29,778 nt of DNA from Phascolarctobacterium sp. Its GTDB lineage: Bacteria > Bacillota > Negativicutes > Acidaminococcales > Acidaminococcaceae. Position numbers and translations under genes: made by a program. The notes below the pieces were generated by a model that did not search any database, had not been told where the DNA came from, and was given only the letters and a program-made list of their open reading frames with translations. Where the stretch lies: positions 1-29,778 of the forward strand of contig JAEDNJ010000001.1 of NCBI GenBank assembly GCA_016302525.1. The letters are read 5' to 3'. Shown here piece after piece: positions 14,087-23,386 of the stretch. Position 1 is the first letter of the stretch. Every line of letters begins with the position of its first letter.

Positions 14087-17000
14087 ATGAAAAAGAATTT
14101 TAGCTTTAATTATATAACTGTATTGAGCGCCATCTTTGCTGTGTGCGTTGGCTGTTATTTGTTTCTGGTGCACAGGATTGTGCCCCAGTATATTGAACAA
14201 ATGCTGCCCATAGCCGAAGAGATGGCTAAGGATTATGTCAATGGTTCAGTGAAGATTGGCAGTATTACCTGGCAGGGCGGCTTGTCTTGTGAGGTAAATA
14301 ATGTAGTTTTAAAGGATGTACAGCAGCAAAAGGTGGCTGTTGTGCCCAAGACGAGAGTGCATTTTCGTCCCTGGCTGGCGCTTATCTCTCCAACGCGTGC
14401 TCTGAGCAAGCTCGAAATTATGGAGCCAGAGCTGTGGGTGAGCATGAACAAGGAGAATAAGTGGAATATTGACAGCATTTTAAAGCCCTCGCCATCCGAG
14501 GAATCTCCCTTCTACGGTCAGGTTGAGGTGGAAAAGGGCAGGGCGCATATGACAACTCCCTACGGAAGCTGGGAGTTTGGCTTGGCTGGTGCTGTTGATG
14601 CCGGCGCCAATCCTAAGTATGATTTCAAAGCAATAACAACTTCTGACGAGGAAAGCATTGAGGTTAAAGGTCTCATGACCACTAAGGGCGTGGGTAACCT
14701 GCAGGTAAGTACAAAGAAGCTTTCCTTTGATAAATATGCTAAGCTTATCAAGCACTATACCTCTATTGATGAATTTGCCGGTGCGCTGTTGAACACGCAC
14801 GTTAAATGGGAAAACAATGGGAAGCAGACTGTTGTTTCCGGAGAAACTGATTTTGCTAATCTGAGCGGCATCTATGCCATTAATGGCGAGGCGCATAGCT
14901 TTACGCTTGATGGTCGTGTTAAGTCTGCGGATAACATTTTGGATGTGCAGCGCTTAGTTGCCGTAATTGACAAGGAGCAGGAGCTGCATTTAAAGGGTAA
15001 GGCAGATATTCATGATCTCAAGGACATAGGCGGGCAGGGCGTGCTGTCCTCGCCGAAGCTGAGCTATCAGGGCTATGCTGTAGAAAAGCTGCATCTGCCC
15101 TTTACGCTGAGCAAGAGATTGCTGCAAATTGAAAAGGGCTCTGTTCTCTACGGTGGTGGCGAGGTCAATGCCTCTGCTACCTTGGACCTGCGTGAGGATA
15201 CGCTGACAGCAGATGTGCTGCTGAAAAATGTGGCGCACGTGCTCAGCTCCAACGAGGGCGATATCGTGAGAGCTAACGGCAGTGTGGCAGTTTTGGCGCG
15301 CAAGGATTTCAAGGATGAGAGGGCAACCTATCAAATTCATGCTGGTGCTGAGGCGCTGGACCTACAATGGCAGGATGTTCTTATCAATAAATTGAATTTT
15401 GATGGCGATTTTGACGGGCGCAAGCTGACAGTGGACCATTTCAGCGCCTATACGGGCGAGGGCGTGCTGGCACTCAAGGGTGAAGTGGTTCCTGAAAAGG
15501 ACGGTCCTCTGGTTGTAGAGGGGCGTATGGCAGACTTTGCTATTGACCCGGCCCTCACTCACTTTGCCAATATTCAGGGCAAGGGCAAGCTGTCGATGAA
15601 TTTTAAGGTGACAGGCACCACTTCTAGTCCAGAGTTTGGTACAGCTATGCAGCTGCGTGATGTGGAGGTTATGCAGCACAAGCTGCGCGAAATGCACGGC
15701 TTTGTTGCGATGAAGGATAATATCCTCACTATTAAGCGTTTAGGTGCTACCCTCACGCAGGGGCGCCACATTTTAGACGGCACTGTTGATTTACGGCAGG
15801 CAGAGCCCGTTTTGAATTTGGATTTACTTAGCAGACACGTAAGAGTTGAGCCCCTGGCAGCCTTTGTCACGAAGGATTACTCTGTTACGGGCAATTTGAA
15901 TAATAAGCTGCATATAAGCGGCACGCCGCAGCATTTGCGTGTTGAGGGCGAGCTGAACCTGACAGATGGCAGCGTAGAAGATTATCTTTTTAAAGGTGTA
16001 AGCGGCAAATACTTATATGATGATGGCTTTGTGAGCCTTGAGGATATTGTCGTGAAGCTATTTATAGCAGACCTTACGGTTGCTGGCAGCATGAGCAGGG
16101 ATAAGCTGCTTGATTTCAATGTGGCTGCGCTTAATGTGGATATTTCTAAGTCTCCCTATCGCAGCAAGGATTACGATATAGATGGTCTCTTAAGCATTGA
16201 AGGTCATTTAGGCGGTTCCTTGTCTGCTCCTAAATTTGAGGGCTCTGTGGCCAGCACGGCGCTAAAGGTCAACGGAGAGGCTTTTACGGATATTGCAGGC
16301 TCTGTGAATTGTGATTTAAAGGCTAACAATACCTTTGATTTGAGCTTTAAGCAGCCCTATCAAAATGCTAAGGGCGAGCGCCAGCGGGGTACAGGCAGCT
16401 TTATTGCCAAGGGCAATGCCGATTTTGTACAGAAATATGTGGCTGGCAGGCTTGATATTGCTGAGGGCGATATTGCCGGCATCCTGCGCACAAATAAGCT
16501 AGACTTTGCGCTGACAGGGCATGTGAATGGTACCGTGGATATTTGTCCTGAGGGCAAGACTAGCGGCATTGTTTTCAGTCTGGATTCTAACGATATTACC
16601 ACGCATGACCTGCGCTATGATGTGCTGGCTGTGAAGGGCAATTTTAAGGATAATGTTGCTAATATTGAGGAAATGCTTCTGTTGGAGAAAAAGTCTACTC
16701 CGGAGAAGGGCTTTATAAAGGCTGCTGGTATTGTGGACCTGGTTGGCTCTGGCACAAAGCTTGAAGCCCAGGCTGTAGGGGCTAATCCTGCTATTATCAA
16801 TGCTGCTATGAAGGATCCTTTAGCTATTAAGGGTGCCTTAAATTGCTCAGCTAAGCTAACGGGCAGCTTGTCTGAGCCAGAGGCAGAGTTAAATGCTGAG
16901 ATTGCTCAGGGTGAGCTCATGGGCATAGCCTTTGATAAGGCTGTAGCCAAGGCTAAGCTGCTAGAGGATAATATTTACATAGAGGAGCTGGCTGCTAGTA

Positions 17001-18592
17001 AGGCTGTGCACGGTCTGAGCGCTGCGGGCAAAATTCCTATGGATGCCTTAAGAGCCAAGGATGACCGCAAAAATCCTGAAGCAGAGATGGATCTTACACT
17101 TAATCTGGACAATGCTAGACTGGGGCTCTTGACGGCGATTAAGTATTTTGAACAGGGCGACGGCGATATTGCCGGAGAGGTCAGAGTGCAGGGAACCTTG
17201 GATGAGCCTAAGCTCTTTGGCAGTGTGAAGGTAGAGGACGGCACTGTTAAGGTCCGCAGCCTGAACCCTGTGCTGGAGCATGTGAAGCTGGATGCAGAGT
17301 TCGATGGCGAAAGGGCGAAGCTGAATACCCTAGCCTGGAAAATTGGCAAGAAGGGCAGTGTAGCTCTGGATGGCTATTATCTCTTTGAGGCTGCTGCCGA
17401 GCAGGCTTATCGAGTAAATGTCGTAGTCAAGGATGCCGAGCTGAGCTATGGCACGATGTTTAAGGGCAAAATCAACAGTGAGCTGGAAATTATGCCGCAA
17501 AGCTATCGCGATTATTGGCGTAGACCAGTGACATATGCACAGGCAAATGTGGCTAAGCTGGGGGCAAATCAAAAGGGTCAGGCTGTGAAGGCAGCTAGCG
17601 CTCCGGCAATGCCTGGACCGCGCATTTCTCCGCGCAAGACTCGCCCCTTAATCAAGGGCAAGCTGCGCTTGGATGATGTCGTAGCAAATATCCTCATGCT
17701 TGCTGATTCTGAGCCGGGCTCCGAAATGAATTTGGGCTTAGATCTGGCTTTGGAGCTGGGGCCGAAGATTCATATGCAGAACGCTATGTTCTATGATATT
17801 TGGCTGGCAGGAGGGCTGACCTTAAAGGGTGGCTACTACTCGCGAACAACTAATAATGAGCGCGAGGATGAGGCTGTTATGAAGCTCCATGACCGTGGCT
17901 TTGATGGCTTAAAAATTGAGGGTGGTATTCAGGCTCTCAAGGGCAGCATTACCTATTTGCGTACCGAGTTTAAGCTGACGGAGGCGAAGCTCAACTGGAA
18001 TCAGCCCGGCGAGATTATGCCTAATGTGAAGCTTGACAGCTGGACCCGCTTTGGCAGATATCGTATCTATGCTAAAATTGATGGCTCCTTAGGCGATATT
18101 AAGAATGACGAAATTCTGAAGCTGACGAGCTCGCCGCCCTTAGAAAAGAATACCCTCGTGCGTATGCTAACTCTGCAAAGAGAAACGGCCAGCGGTGGTA
18201 ATGATATTTCTAATGATGACATGAATAATGTCATGAATGCGGGCCTGCAGATGGCAGTGCTGGGCAATGTTGAGCTGTGGGTGAAACAAACTCTGGGTCT
18301 AGACCAGTTCAGAGTGTACACGGGCAAGGTCAATGCCGGCGTGGCCTTTGACGGCTCGGATGCAAAAAATCAGTTGACTAATGATGATAAAAATAGGTAT
18401 AATGTACTGATAAGTAAGTATCTCACAGATAAATTTATGTTAGGCTATACCACAGATTTTAATGCCGAGGAACGAGTTATCTTTGGCCAGTATGATTTGG
18501 GCAGGCATTTTAATGTTACCTATTCCGACAAGCAAGCTTTGGATGGAGAACGTAAAAACTGGTATGGCTTAGAATATCGTGTTGATTTCTAA
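14087..18592 (+). CDS. tamB: TamB/DUF490 family envelope-spanning protein
   Basis: A 1501-aa protein with an N-terminal membrane anchor (residues about 7-30) and over a thousand residues of short beta strands, as in the AsmA/TamB/DUF490 family. The family's proteins form a long hydrophobic groove bridging inner and outer membranes and are linked to phospholipid transport and to outer-membrane protein assembly with Omp85 partners. The C-terminal DUF490 domain is recognisable: L-K-I-E-G-G-I-Q-A-L-K-G-S-I-T-Y-L (about 1274-1290), F-K-L-T-E-A-K-L, R-M-L-T-L-Q-R-E, and a barrel-like end G-L-E-Y-R-V-D-F. The ATG at 14087 is chosen because AGGAG (14075-14079) precedes it and a basic MKKNF start follows; an in-frame GTG at 14051 would add 12 unlikely residues. 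It is larger than E. coli TamB. Confidence 0.93.
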   Translation: MKKNFSFNYITVLSAIFAVCVGCYLFLVHRIVPQYIEQMLPIAEEMAKDYVNGSVKIGSITWQGGLSCEVNNVVLKDVQQQKVAVVPKTRVHFRPWLALISPTRALSKLEIMEPELWVSMNKENKWNIDSILKPSPSEESPFYGQVEVEKGRAHMTTPYGSWEFGLAGAVDAGANPKYDFKAITTSDEESIEVKGLMTTKGVGNLQVSTKKLSFDKYAKLIKHYTSIDEFAGALLNTHVKWENNGKQTVVSGETDFANLSGIYAINGEAHSFTLDGRVKSADNILDVQRLVAVIDKEQELHLKGKADIHDLKDIGGQGVLSSPKLSYQGYAVEKLHLPFTLSKRLLQIEKGSVLYGGGEVNASATLDLREDTLTADVLLKNVAHVLSSNEGDIVRANGSVAVLARKDFKDERATYQIHAGAEALDLQWQDVLINKLNFDGDFDGRKLTVDHFSAYTGEGVLALKGEVVPEKDGPLVVEGRMADFAIDPALTHFANIQGKGKLSMNFKVTGTTSSPEFGTAMQLRDVEVMQHKLREMHGFVAMKDNILTIKRLGATLTQGRHILDGTVDLRQAEPVLNLDLLSRHVRVEPLAAFVTKDYSVTGNLNNKLHISGTPQHLRVEGELNLTDGSVEDYLFKGVSGKYLYDDGFVSLEDIVVKLFIADLTVAGSMSRDKLLDFNVAALNVDISKSPYRSKDYDIDGLLSIEGHLGGSLSAPKFEGSVASTALKVNGEAFTDIAGSVNCDLKANNTFDLSFKQPYQNAKGERQRGTGSFIAKGNADFVQKYVAGRLDIAEGDIAGILRTNKLDFALTGHVNGTVDICPEGKTSGIVFSLDSNDITTHDLRYDVLAVKGNFKDNVANIEEMLLLEKKSTPEKGFIKAAGIVDLVGSGTKLEAQAVGANPAIINAAMKDPLAIKGALNCSAKLTGSLSEPEAELNAEIAQGELMGIAFDKAVAKAKLLEDNIYIEELAASKAVHGLSAAGKIPMDALRAKDDRKNPEAEMDLTLNLDNARLGLLTAIKYFEQGDGDIAGEVRVQGTLDEPKLFGSVKVEDGTVKVRSLNPVLEHVKLDAEFDGERAKLNTLAWKIGKKGSVALDGYYLFEAAAEQAYRVNVVVKDAELSYGTMFKGKINSELEIMPQSYRDYWRRPVTYAQANVAKLGANQKGQAVKAASAPAMPGPRISPRKTRPLIKGKLRLDDVVANILMLADSEPGSEMNLGLDLALELGPKIHMQNAMFYDIWLAGGLTLKGGYYSRTTNNEREDEAVMKLHDRGFDGLKIEGGIQALKGSITYLRTEFKLTEAKLNWNQPGEIMPNVKLDSWTRFGRYRIYAKIDGSLGDIKNDEILKLTSSPPLEKNTLVRMLTLQRETASGGNDISNDDMNNVMNAGLQMAVLGNVELWVKQTLGLDQFRVYTGKVNAGVAFDGSDAKNQLTNDDKNRYNVLISKYLTDKFMLGYTTDFNAEERVIFGQYDLGRHFNVTYSDKQALDGERKNWYGLEYRVDF

Positions 18593-18600
18593 AACTAAGC

Positions 18601-18632
18601 GCTGGCTGCCGTCTGCTGTGGCGGCAGTCAGC
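18601..18632 (+). other. Strong hairpin between tamB and the sigma factor gene
   Basis: An 11-bp stem GCTGGCTGCCG (18601-18611) with CGGCAGTCAGC (18622-18632, one G-T pair) around a 10-base loop. It is followed by A, not T, so it is not a standard terminator on this strand. It could stabilise or process the message between the two genes. Confidence 0.6.
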
Positions 18633-18660
18633 AAAAAATAAGCAGAAGGGAGGTAAAGGA

Positions 18661-19296
18661 ATGCTGCAGGCCTATTTAGAGGAAATTCGCAGGACAGAGC
18701 TTTTGACACCGGAGCAAGAAAAACGCCTCTGGGAGCAAAAGCGCCAGGGCGATATTGAGGCGCACACAGCCTTGATGACAGCCTATCAGCCGCTGGTGTT
18801 TAAGCTTGCGATGAGCTTTAAGCTGCCGGAAAGTGAAACCATGGAGCTCATTCAAGAGGGCATGGTGGGGCTTTTGGAGGCTGCGGAAAGCTTTGATTAT
18901 AGCCGTGGTGTTGCCTTTAGCCTTTTTGCAACCTATCGTATTAAGGGCAGTATGCTCAATTTTCTCAAGAAGAGCTCTAGCTCCGGCCTTATTTATTTGG
19001 AGGAGGAGCTGAGAGAGGGCTTTTCCTGGGGTGATGTGCTGGCTATGGAGGGAGCAGCTCCCAGCGAAATTGCTGAGCGGCATATGCTGCAGGAGAAGGT
19101 GTGCCTGGCGATGAATCGGCTGCCACTTAAGGAGCAGCAGGTACTGACAGGCCTTTTGGTGGATGATGCTACGGCACAGCAGGTAGCGGATACGAATAAC
19201 ATCAGTCTGGGGCACGTGTATCGTCTCCAAAAGAAGGGTGTTAGAAGAATCCGGGGTATGCTGGCGCGCTTCATGCATGAGTTCAACAAATATTAA
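18661..19296 (+). CDS. Sigma-70 family RNA polymerase sigma factor (small, lacks region 3)
   Basis: A 211-aa factor. Residues about 1-33 match region 1.2 (Y-L-E-E-I-R-R-T-E-L-L-T-P-E-Q-E), 34-105 region 2 with L-I-Q-E-G-M-V-G-L-L-E-A-A-E-S-F-D (63-79) and the -10 reading helix F-S-L-F-A-T-Y-R-I-K-G-S (86-97), and 148-205 region 4 with a helix-turn-helix (171-198). Region 3 is missing, and the linker (106-147) is short. It is neither the housekeeping factor nor a typical ECF factor (region 1.2 is present). It lies within the envelope gene cluster, 68 bp after tamB; GGGAGG (about 18648-18653) precedes the ATG. Its target promoters are unknown; control of the surrounding outer-membrane genes is an inference. 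Confidence 0.88.
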   Translation: MLQAYLEEIRRTELLTPEQEKRLWEQKRQGDIEAHTALMTAYQPLVFKLAMSFKLPESETMELIQEGMVGLLEAAESFDYSRGVAFSLFATYRIKGSMLNFLKKSSSSGLIYLEEELREGFSWGDVLAMEGAAPSEIAERHMLQEKVCLAMNRLPLKEQQVLTGLLVDDATAQQVADTNNISLGHVYRLQKKGVRRIRGMLARFMHEFNKY

Positions 19297-19435
19297 ATAA
19301 GTACATATTACTAGGATTTTGAAGCATTATGACGGAATTAAAACAAAAAACGCCCTCATTGCTTTAAATAGATAGTAATTAATCTGTATGCTATGTGGAC
19401 TATAGCTAGGATACTAGGAGAAGGAGGCATAGCTT

Positions 19436-19924
19436 ATGGATCAGGAAAAACGCTCGTTGTTTCAGCGAATTCGTAATGCCCGGCAAAGTCTTGAGAATGC
19501 TGAAAAAAGCTTTCAGGATGACCGTGGGATTCGAGGCGAGCTGGACCTAATGCTGGCAGAGGCTGAGCTTAAGAATCTGCGCAATAAGCAGGCGGTTCCC
19601 TGGAGCTGGAACAGAAATATTTTTGCTTTGTGTATAGCTATGCTCCTTTGTATAGCTGGCTTGTGCGGCTGGTATTTTGCAAAGGGGGCTGTGTCTCAGG
19701 AGGAGGCAGCTGTAGTACCTGCTCAGCAACAGGTTGAGCAGAAGCCTGCCGTCAAGGAGGCTCCTGTAACACATAAGCAGGCTGCTGGCCAGACTGACAG
19801 CTATCAGCAGCAGGAGACTTCGCCTGAGGAAAAGACGGAGGAGGCTGCTCAGATTTATGTATCGAAAAAGGATCTAAGAGATTTAGTGAGGACCGCTAAA
19901 TCAGAACTAGCTAATGGAAAATAG
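19436..19924 (+). CDS. Hypothetical single-pass membrane protein upstream of bamA
   Basis: A 162-aa protein I do not recognise. Residues 1-55 are charged and likely coiled coil (R-I-R-N-A-R-Q-S-L-E-N-A-E-K-S), 61-82 a single membrane helix, and 87-140 a Gln/Glu/Pro/Ala-rich low-complexity tail; a short conserved-looking end (V-S-K-K-D-L-R-D-L-V-R-T-A-K) closes it. The arrangement suggests an inner-membrane protein with a cytoplasmic coil and periplasmic tail, though orientation is inferred. AAGGAGG (19421-19427) precedes the ATG. It ends 22 bp before the preferred bamA start, so the two are likely co-transcribed and the product may serve outer-membrane assembly. Confidence 0.8.
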   Translation: MDQEKRSLFQRIRNARQSLENAEKSFQDDRGIRGELDLMLAEAELKNLRNKQAVPWSWNRNIFALCIAMLLCIAGLCGWYFAKGAVSQEEAAVVPAQQQVEQKPAVKEAPVTHKQAAGQTDSYQQQETSPEEKTEEAAQIYVSKKDLRDLVRTAKSELANGK

Positions 19925-19946
19925 ATTTAGGAGGGTGTTTGTCAAG

Positions 19947-22000
19947 ATGAGAGTATCGAAGAAATCTTTGGCCCTTGGTGTTGCTTTATTGATGTTAGCT
20001 GCACCTGCTTACGCAGCTACCCCTATGGGTGTTACCAGTGGTGGCGACCCTTATATGGTAGATTTAACCAAGGCTGGCAGAAAGGCTGCCAAGGATGCTA
20101 AAAAACAAAAGAAGCAACAGCCCCAGGTTGTGACTCCGTCCAAGGATGAGGTTAAGGTTCAACAGGTAGCTCCCTCTATTTTAGAAGGTGCTGCTAAGGC
20201 AACTGTAGATAGTGGAGAAAAGAAGAAGGAGGCCGCAGCTCCGAGAGATGAGCGTCTGGTTCCCTATATTGGCAAAAAGATTACGAAGCAGGAAATTAGC
20301 GGCAATGCTACTGTTCCCGCGGAAGCCATTTTGAGCACCCTGAAGACTAAGCCGGGTGAAGCTTTCACAGAAGAAGCCCTGGCTGAGAATTTAAGCGCTA
20401 TTTACGGTATGGGCTGGTTCTATGACCTGCGCCCTGAATTCAAGCTGGTGCCTGAGGGCGTACAGGTTATCTATCATGTTATGGAAAATCCTGTCTACCA
20501 AAAGGTAGAAATCAGCGGTAATACTGTGGTTAATAAGGCTAAGGCAGAGAGCTGCTTTGCTGAGCTGGAGCCGGGTAAGCTGGCTAATCTGGCGCAAATT
20601 AATAAGTGCGTGCAAAAATTCCAGGAGGAATATCGCTCTAATGGCTACATCCTAGCTCGCATTAATGATGTGCACATGGAGCAGGATGGCACCTTAAAGA
20701 TTGCCGTGAACGAGGGCAAGATTGAGGCCTTCAAGGTTAAGGGCAACAAGAAATGTAAGGACTATGTTATTACGCGTGAAATGCGCATGAAGGTAGGCCA
20801 GCCCTTTAACGCGAAGCTTGCTCGCCGCAGTATGCAACGCGTTTACAACCTGGGCTACTTCGAGGATGTAAACATTAAGCTGAATCCAGGCAAGGAGCCT
20901 AATGCTGTTGAGGTGGAAATTACTGTTGTAGAGCAAAATACGGGGGTCTTCGGTATCGGCGCTGGCTACAGTAATGCAGACGGCTTCATCGGTATGATTT
21001 CCATTGGTGATAAAAACTTCCGCGGCACTGGTGACAGTGTTAACATTCGTTGGGAGTTTGGCGGCGAAGATAACAGAACTATGACTTCACCTATAGCAGA
21101 CCTTGGATAGATCACAAGGAAACCCGCGCTACTATTAATCTGTATGACATCACCAACGAGTATGCGGATTATAACGAAAATGCAGATGAAATTGCTCGCT
21201 ACGACAAAAAGCGTGTTGGTCAGGAATTAACCTTCAGCCGTAAGTCCGGCAGAAGCGATTATATCAGCAACTATATTACCCTGAAGAATCGTAAGGACAC
21301 CTATAAGGGTGAGGCTGATGATTACGAGGGCGATAAGAGTCAATACTACGAATCTCAATTTGATCCCATACCGGGGACGGGACAAAACGAAGCTGGTAAA
21401 TGGCGTGATTGGTATCCCAAGACTGCCGAAGAGCGTCGCAAGGAAAACTTTGGCACTACACGCAGCATAACCCTTGGTCGTGTTTACGATTCTCGTGACA
21501 ATGTTTATGACCCGCACGAGGGCAAGCGCATGGCCTACTCCTTTGAATGGGCTGCCTTTGGCGGCGACTTTGACTTCCGCAAGTTCACCGCAGATTGGCG
21601 CTACTATGTGCGTGCAGGCAAGCACAATCCTACTAATACCTGGGCTTGGAACATCGTAGCAGGCTATGCTGATGGCAATATGCCCTTGGGCCAACGCTTT
21701 GCTATGGGCGGCACTGATACCCTGCGTGGCTACGAGGATGACCAATTCCGTGGCAACAGTCTGTTGAAGGCTACGGCTGAATATCGCTTCCCAATTGTGA
21801 AGAAGATTCAAGGCGTACTGTTTACCGATAACGGCTATGCCTGGGATAAACGCCATGAGGATTATTACGATTTGAGCAAGATTAAGAATAGTGTAGGCAT
21901 GGGCTTACGCATCAATTCTCCTTTAGGCCCTGTGAAGCTGGATTACGGTTATGGCGATGATGGTGGACGCTTCCACTTTAGCTTCGGCGGTCAATTCTGA
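19947..22000 (+). pseudogene. bamA: Outer-membrane assembly factor BamA, broken by a one-base frameshift
   Basis: BamA (Omp85 family) folds and inserts outer-membrane proteins. The first frame gives a signal peptide (1-23, A-Y-A cleavage), a Lys/Gln-rich linker (to about 105), three POTRA-like domains (about 112-181, 184-258, 259-331; E. coli has five) and the start of the barrel (G-I-G-A-G-Y-S). After R377 (codon 21075-21077) the frame runs into TAG at 21108. Reading on one base back restores N-Y-D-F-T-Y-S-R-P-W-I-D-H and an uninterrupted barrel, including L-R-G-Y-E-D (about 21722-21739) and a terminal Q-F, to the stop at 21998. One base, probably an A in AGAAAC, is missing. BamA is normally essential, so a sequencing or assembly error is likely; a real mutation is possible. 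ATG 19947 is preceded by AGGAGG (19929-19934). Confidence 0.93.
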
Positions 22001-22015
22001 TAAGGTTTGCAGGCT

Positions 22016-23290
22016 ATGAAACGGTTGTGCATAATGCTGGCAGCAGTGGCGGTTTTTCTGCCACTGCCGCAAGCTTTTTCTATGCCTATTGCCAAGGTGC
22101 AGGTTCAGGTTGTGGATGTAAAGGCCGGAACTAGTGCCCTGTTGTTGGAAAAAATGAATAGCAGTATGCAGGTCGTAGCTGAGCAGCTTCTTTTGGATAA
22201 GGATGTGGAGAAGACTGCAGGAGCAGCTAAGGGCTATGAAAAGCTCTTTGCTGAAATAGGTGACAGGGTTTTTACTGGCTATGAGCTGCAGCGTGTAGAC
22301 CTAGATGTTGCTCCTACTACCAGGGTTAAGCTGTATTTACAGCCCTGGACGGAGGTTGTCAGCCGGGTTAAGGTTGATTTGCAGTTTAGCGGTGTAGACC
22401 ATAAAACTGCCGCCCTGCTGCAAAAAAGACTAGTTGCCTTTGAACAAGAGCTGCAGGAGATTATTACGGGTGCTTCTGTGGATGCCGCTGATTGGGCAGG
22501 AGGTATTTTGCGCCGGACTGTACGTCAAAGAGTGGAGGAGGCTTTGCCCGATTTTAAGGCTGCCGTGGATTTAATACAGGACAAGAGCCCGGAGCAGGTC
22601 TTGATACAGGTGGTAGTTTATCCGGTAGGACCGATTGTCAGCGACATTAACTATGCCATGCATTCGGAAACTATCCCCAATATTATTCTTATGCAGCTAA
22701 AATATCGCTATGCTAGCCGCTGTGAGGAGCTCAGGGGGCTGCCTGTGAGCTATGTGCAGCGCCATCGCTCTGAGCTGGAAAATATGCTGGTGGAGGAATT
22801 AAAGAAGGAAAAGCTGCTGCAGGATTTGGCTGTGGAGCCTAAGGCTACGCTTATGCCTGGACAGGACATGGGTATTGACATTAGCCTGAGCACGAAAAAA
22901 TACAAGCTTTGGGCAGAGGGCTATGCCGATATTGGCCGCGAGGATGACAATTTATCCGGTAGACTACATTTAGGCAAGTATATTTCTGGCAAGGATGAGA
23001 TTTTTGCTGAGGGCGAGCTGGTTACAGATGATGTACATTGGAGCACTAGCCTCGGCTATGCCCATGATTGGGGCAAGAGCACCTGGAGCTATCGCCGAAG
23101 AATACCTGAGGCCGACAATGCTTATAAGCTTGAATATAGGCTAGGACCTAAGTGGGGCCTCAGAGCAGAGCATTATTCTGGTTTAGACCGCAATGAGTAT
23201 GCTCTTCGCTATCGTATCCACGAATTCCTGAGCTGTGAATATGTCTATGGCGGCAAGGAGTCCTATTTTAGAATCATTGGAAATCTTTAA
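22016..23290 (+). CDS. Unknown exported protein: two related alpha/beta modules plus C-terminal barrel-like domain
   Basis: A 424-aa protein that I cannot assign to a family. A signal peptide spans residues 1-22 (ending A-F-S). Residues about 100-185 and 196-280 look like two copies of one module: a strand pair (VKLYLQPWTEVVSRVKVDLQ; IQVVVYPVGPIVSDINYAMH), then two helices and a closing strand, similar in layout to POTRA-type repeats. Residues 287-424 are about ten short amphipathic strands rich in Tyr, Gly and Arg, ending F-R-I-I-G-N-L. It starts 15 bp after bamA with only AAGG as ribosome site, so coupled translation is likely; I chose the ATG at 22016 over TTG 22007. An outer-membrane location and a role with BamA are inferences from context. 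Confidence 0.85.
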   Translation: MKRLCIMLAAVAVFLPLPQAFSMPIAKVQVQVVDVKAGTSALLLEKMNSSMQVVAEQLLLDKDVEKTAGAAKGYEKLFAEIGDRVFTGYELQRVDLDVAPTTRVKLYLQPWTEVVSRVKVDLQFSGVDHKTAALLQKRLVAFEQELQEIITGASVDAADWAGGILRRTVRQRVEEALPDFKAAVDLIQDKSPEQVLIQVVVYPVGPIVSDINYAMHSETIPNIILMQLKYRYASRCEELRGLPVSYVQRHRSELENMLVEELKKEKLLQDLAVEPKATLMPGQDMGIDISLSTKKYKLWAEGYADIGREDDNLSGRLHLGKYISGKDEIFAEGELVTDDVHWSTSLGYAHDWGKSTWSYRRRIPEADNAYKLEYRLGPKWGLRAEHYSGLDRNEYALRYRIHEFLSCEYVYGGKESYFRIIGNL

Positions 23291-23295
23291 GAGCC

Positions 23296-23324
23296 TTGCA
23301 AGCTAGGTGTATAGTTGATATAAT
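23296..23324 (+). promoter_or_regulatory. Sigma-A promoter of the ompH-lpx gene cluster
   Basis: TTGCAA (23296-23301), a 17-base spacer, TATAAT (23319-23324). It has the same two hexamers and spacing as the promoter at 7742-7770. It is placed right after the preceding stop codon and about 60 bases before the first OmpH-like gene. Confidence 0.85.
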
Positions 23325-23386
23325 ATAGGGTGTATTAGTTTTTCCTAGGTTATCCCAAGAATAATTATAAAGGTTGGTGCTTTATT

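Noticed and set aside
18676-19278. 200-aa open frame on the minus strand
   Set aside because: It lies wholly antisense to the sigma factor gene, whose regions 2 and 4 are clear.
21066-21090. Programmed -1 frameshift in bamA
   Set aside because: A -1 shift would restore the frame, but the site has no X-XXY-YYZ slippery heptamer and no obvious downstream stem, so an indel is more likely.
21227-21856. 209-aa open frame on the minus strand over the bamA barrel
   Set aside because: It is the antisense shadow of the barrel-coding strand, which reads well as BamA once the frameshift is bridged; the antisense product has no recognisable features.
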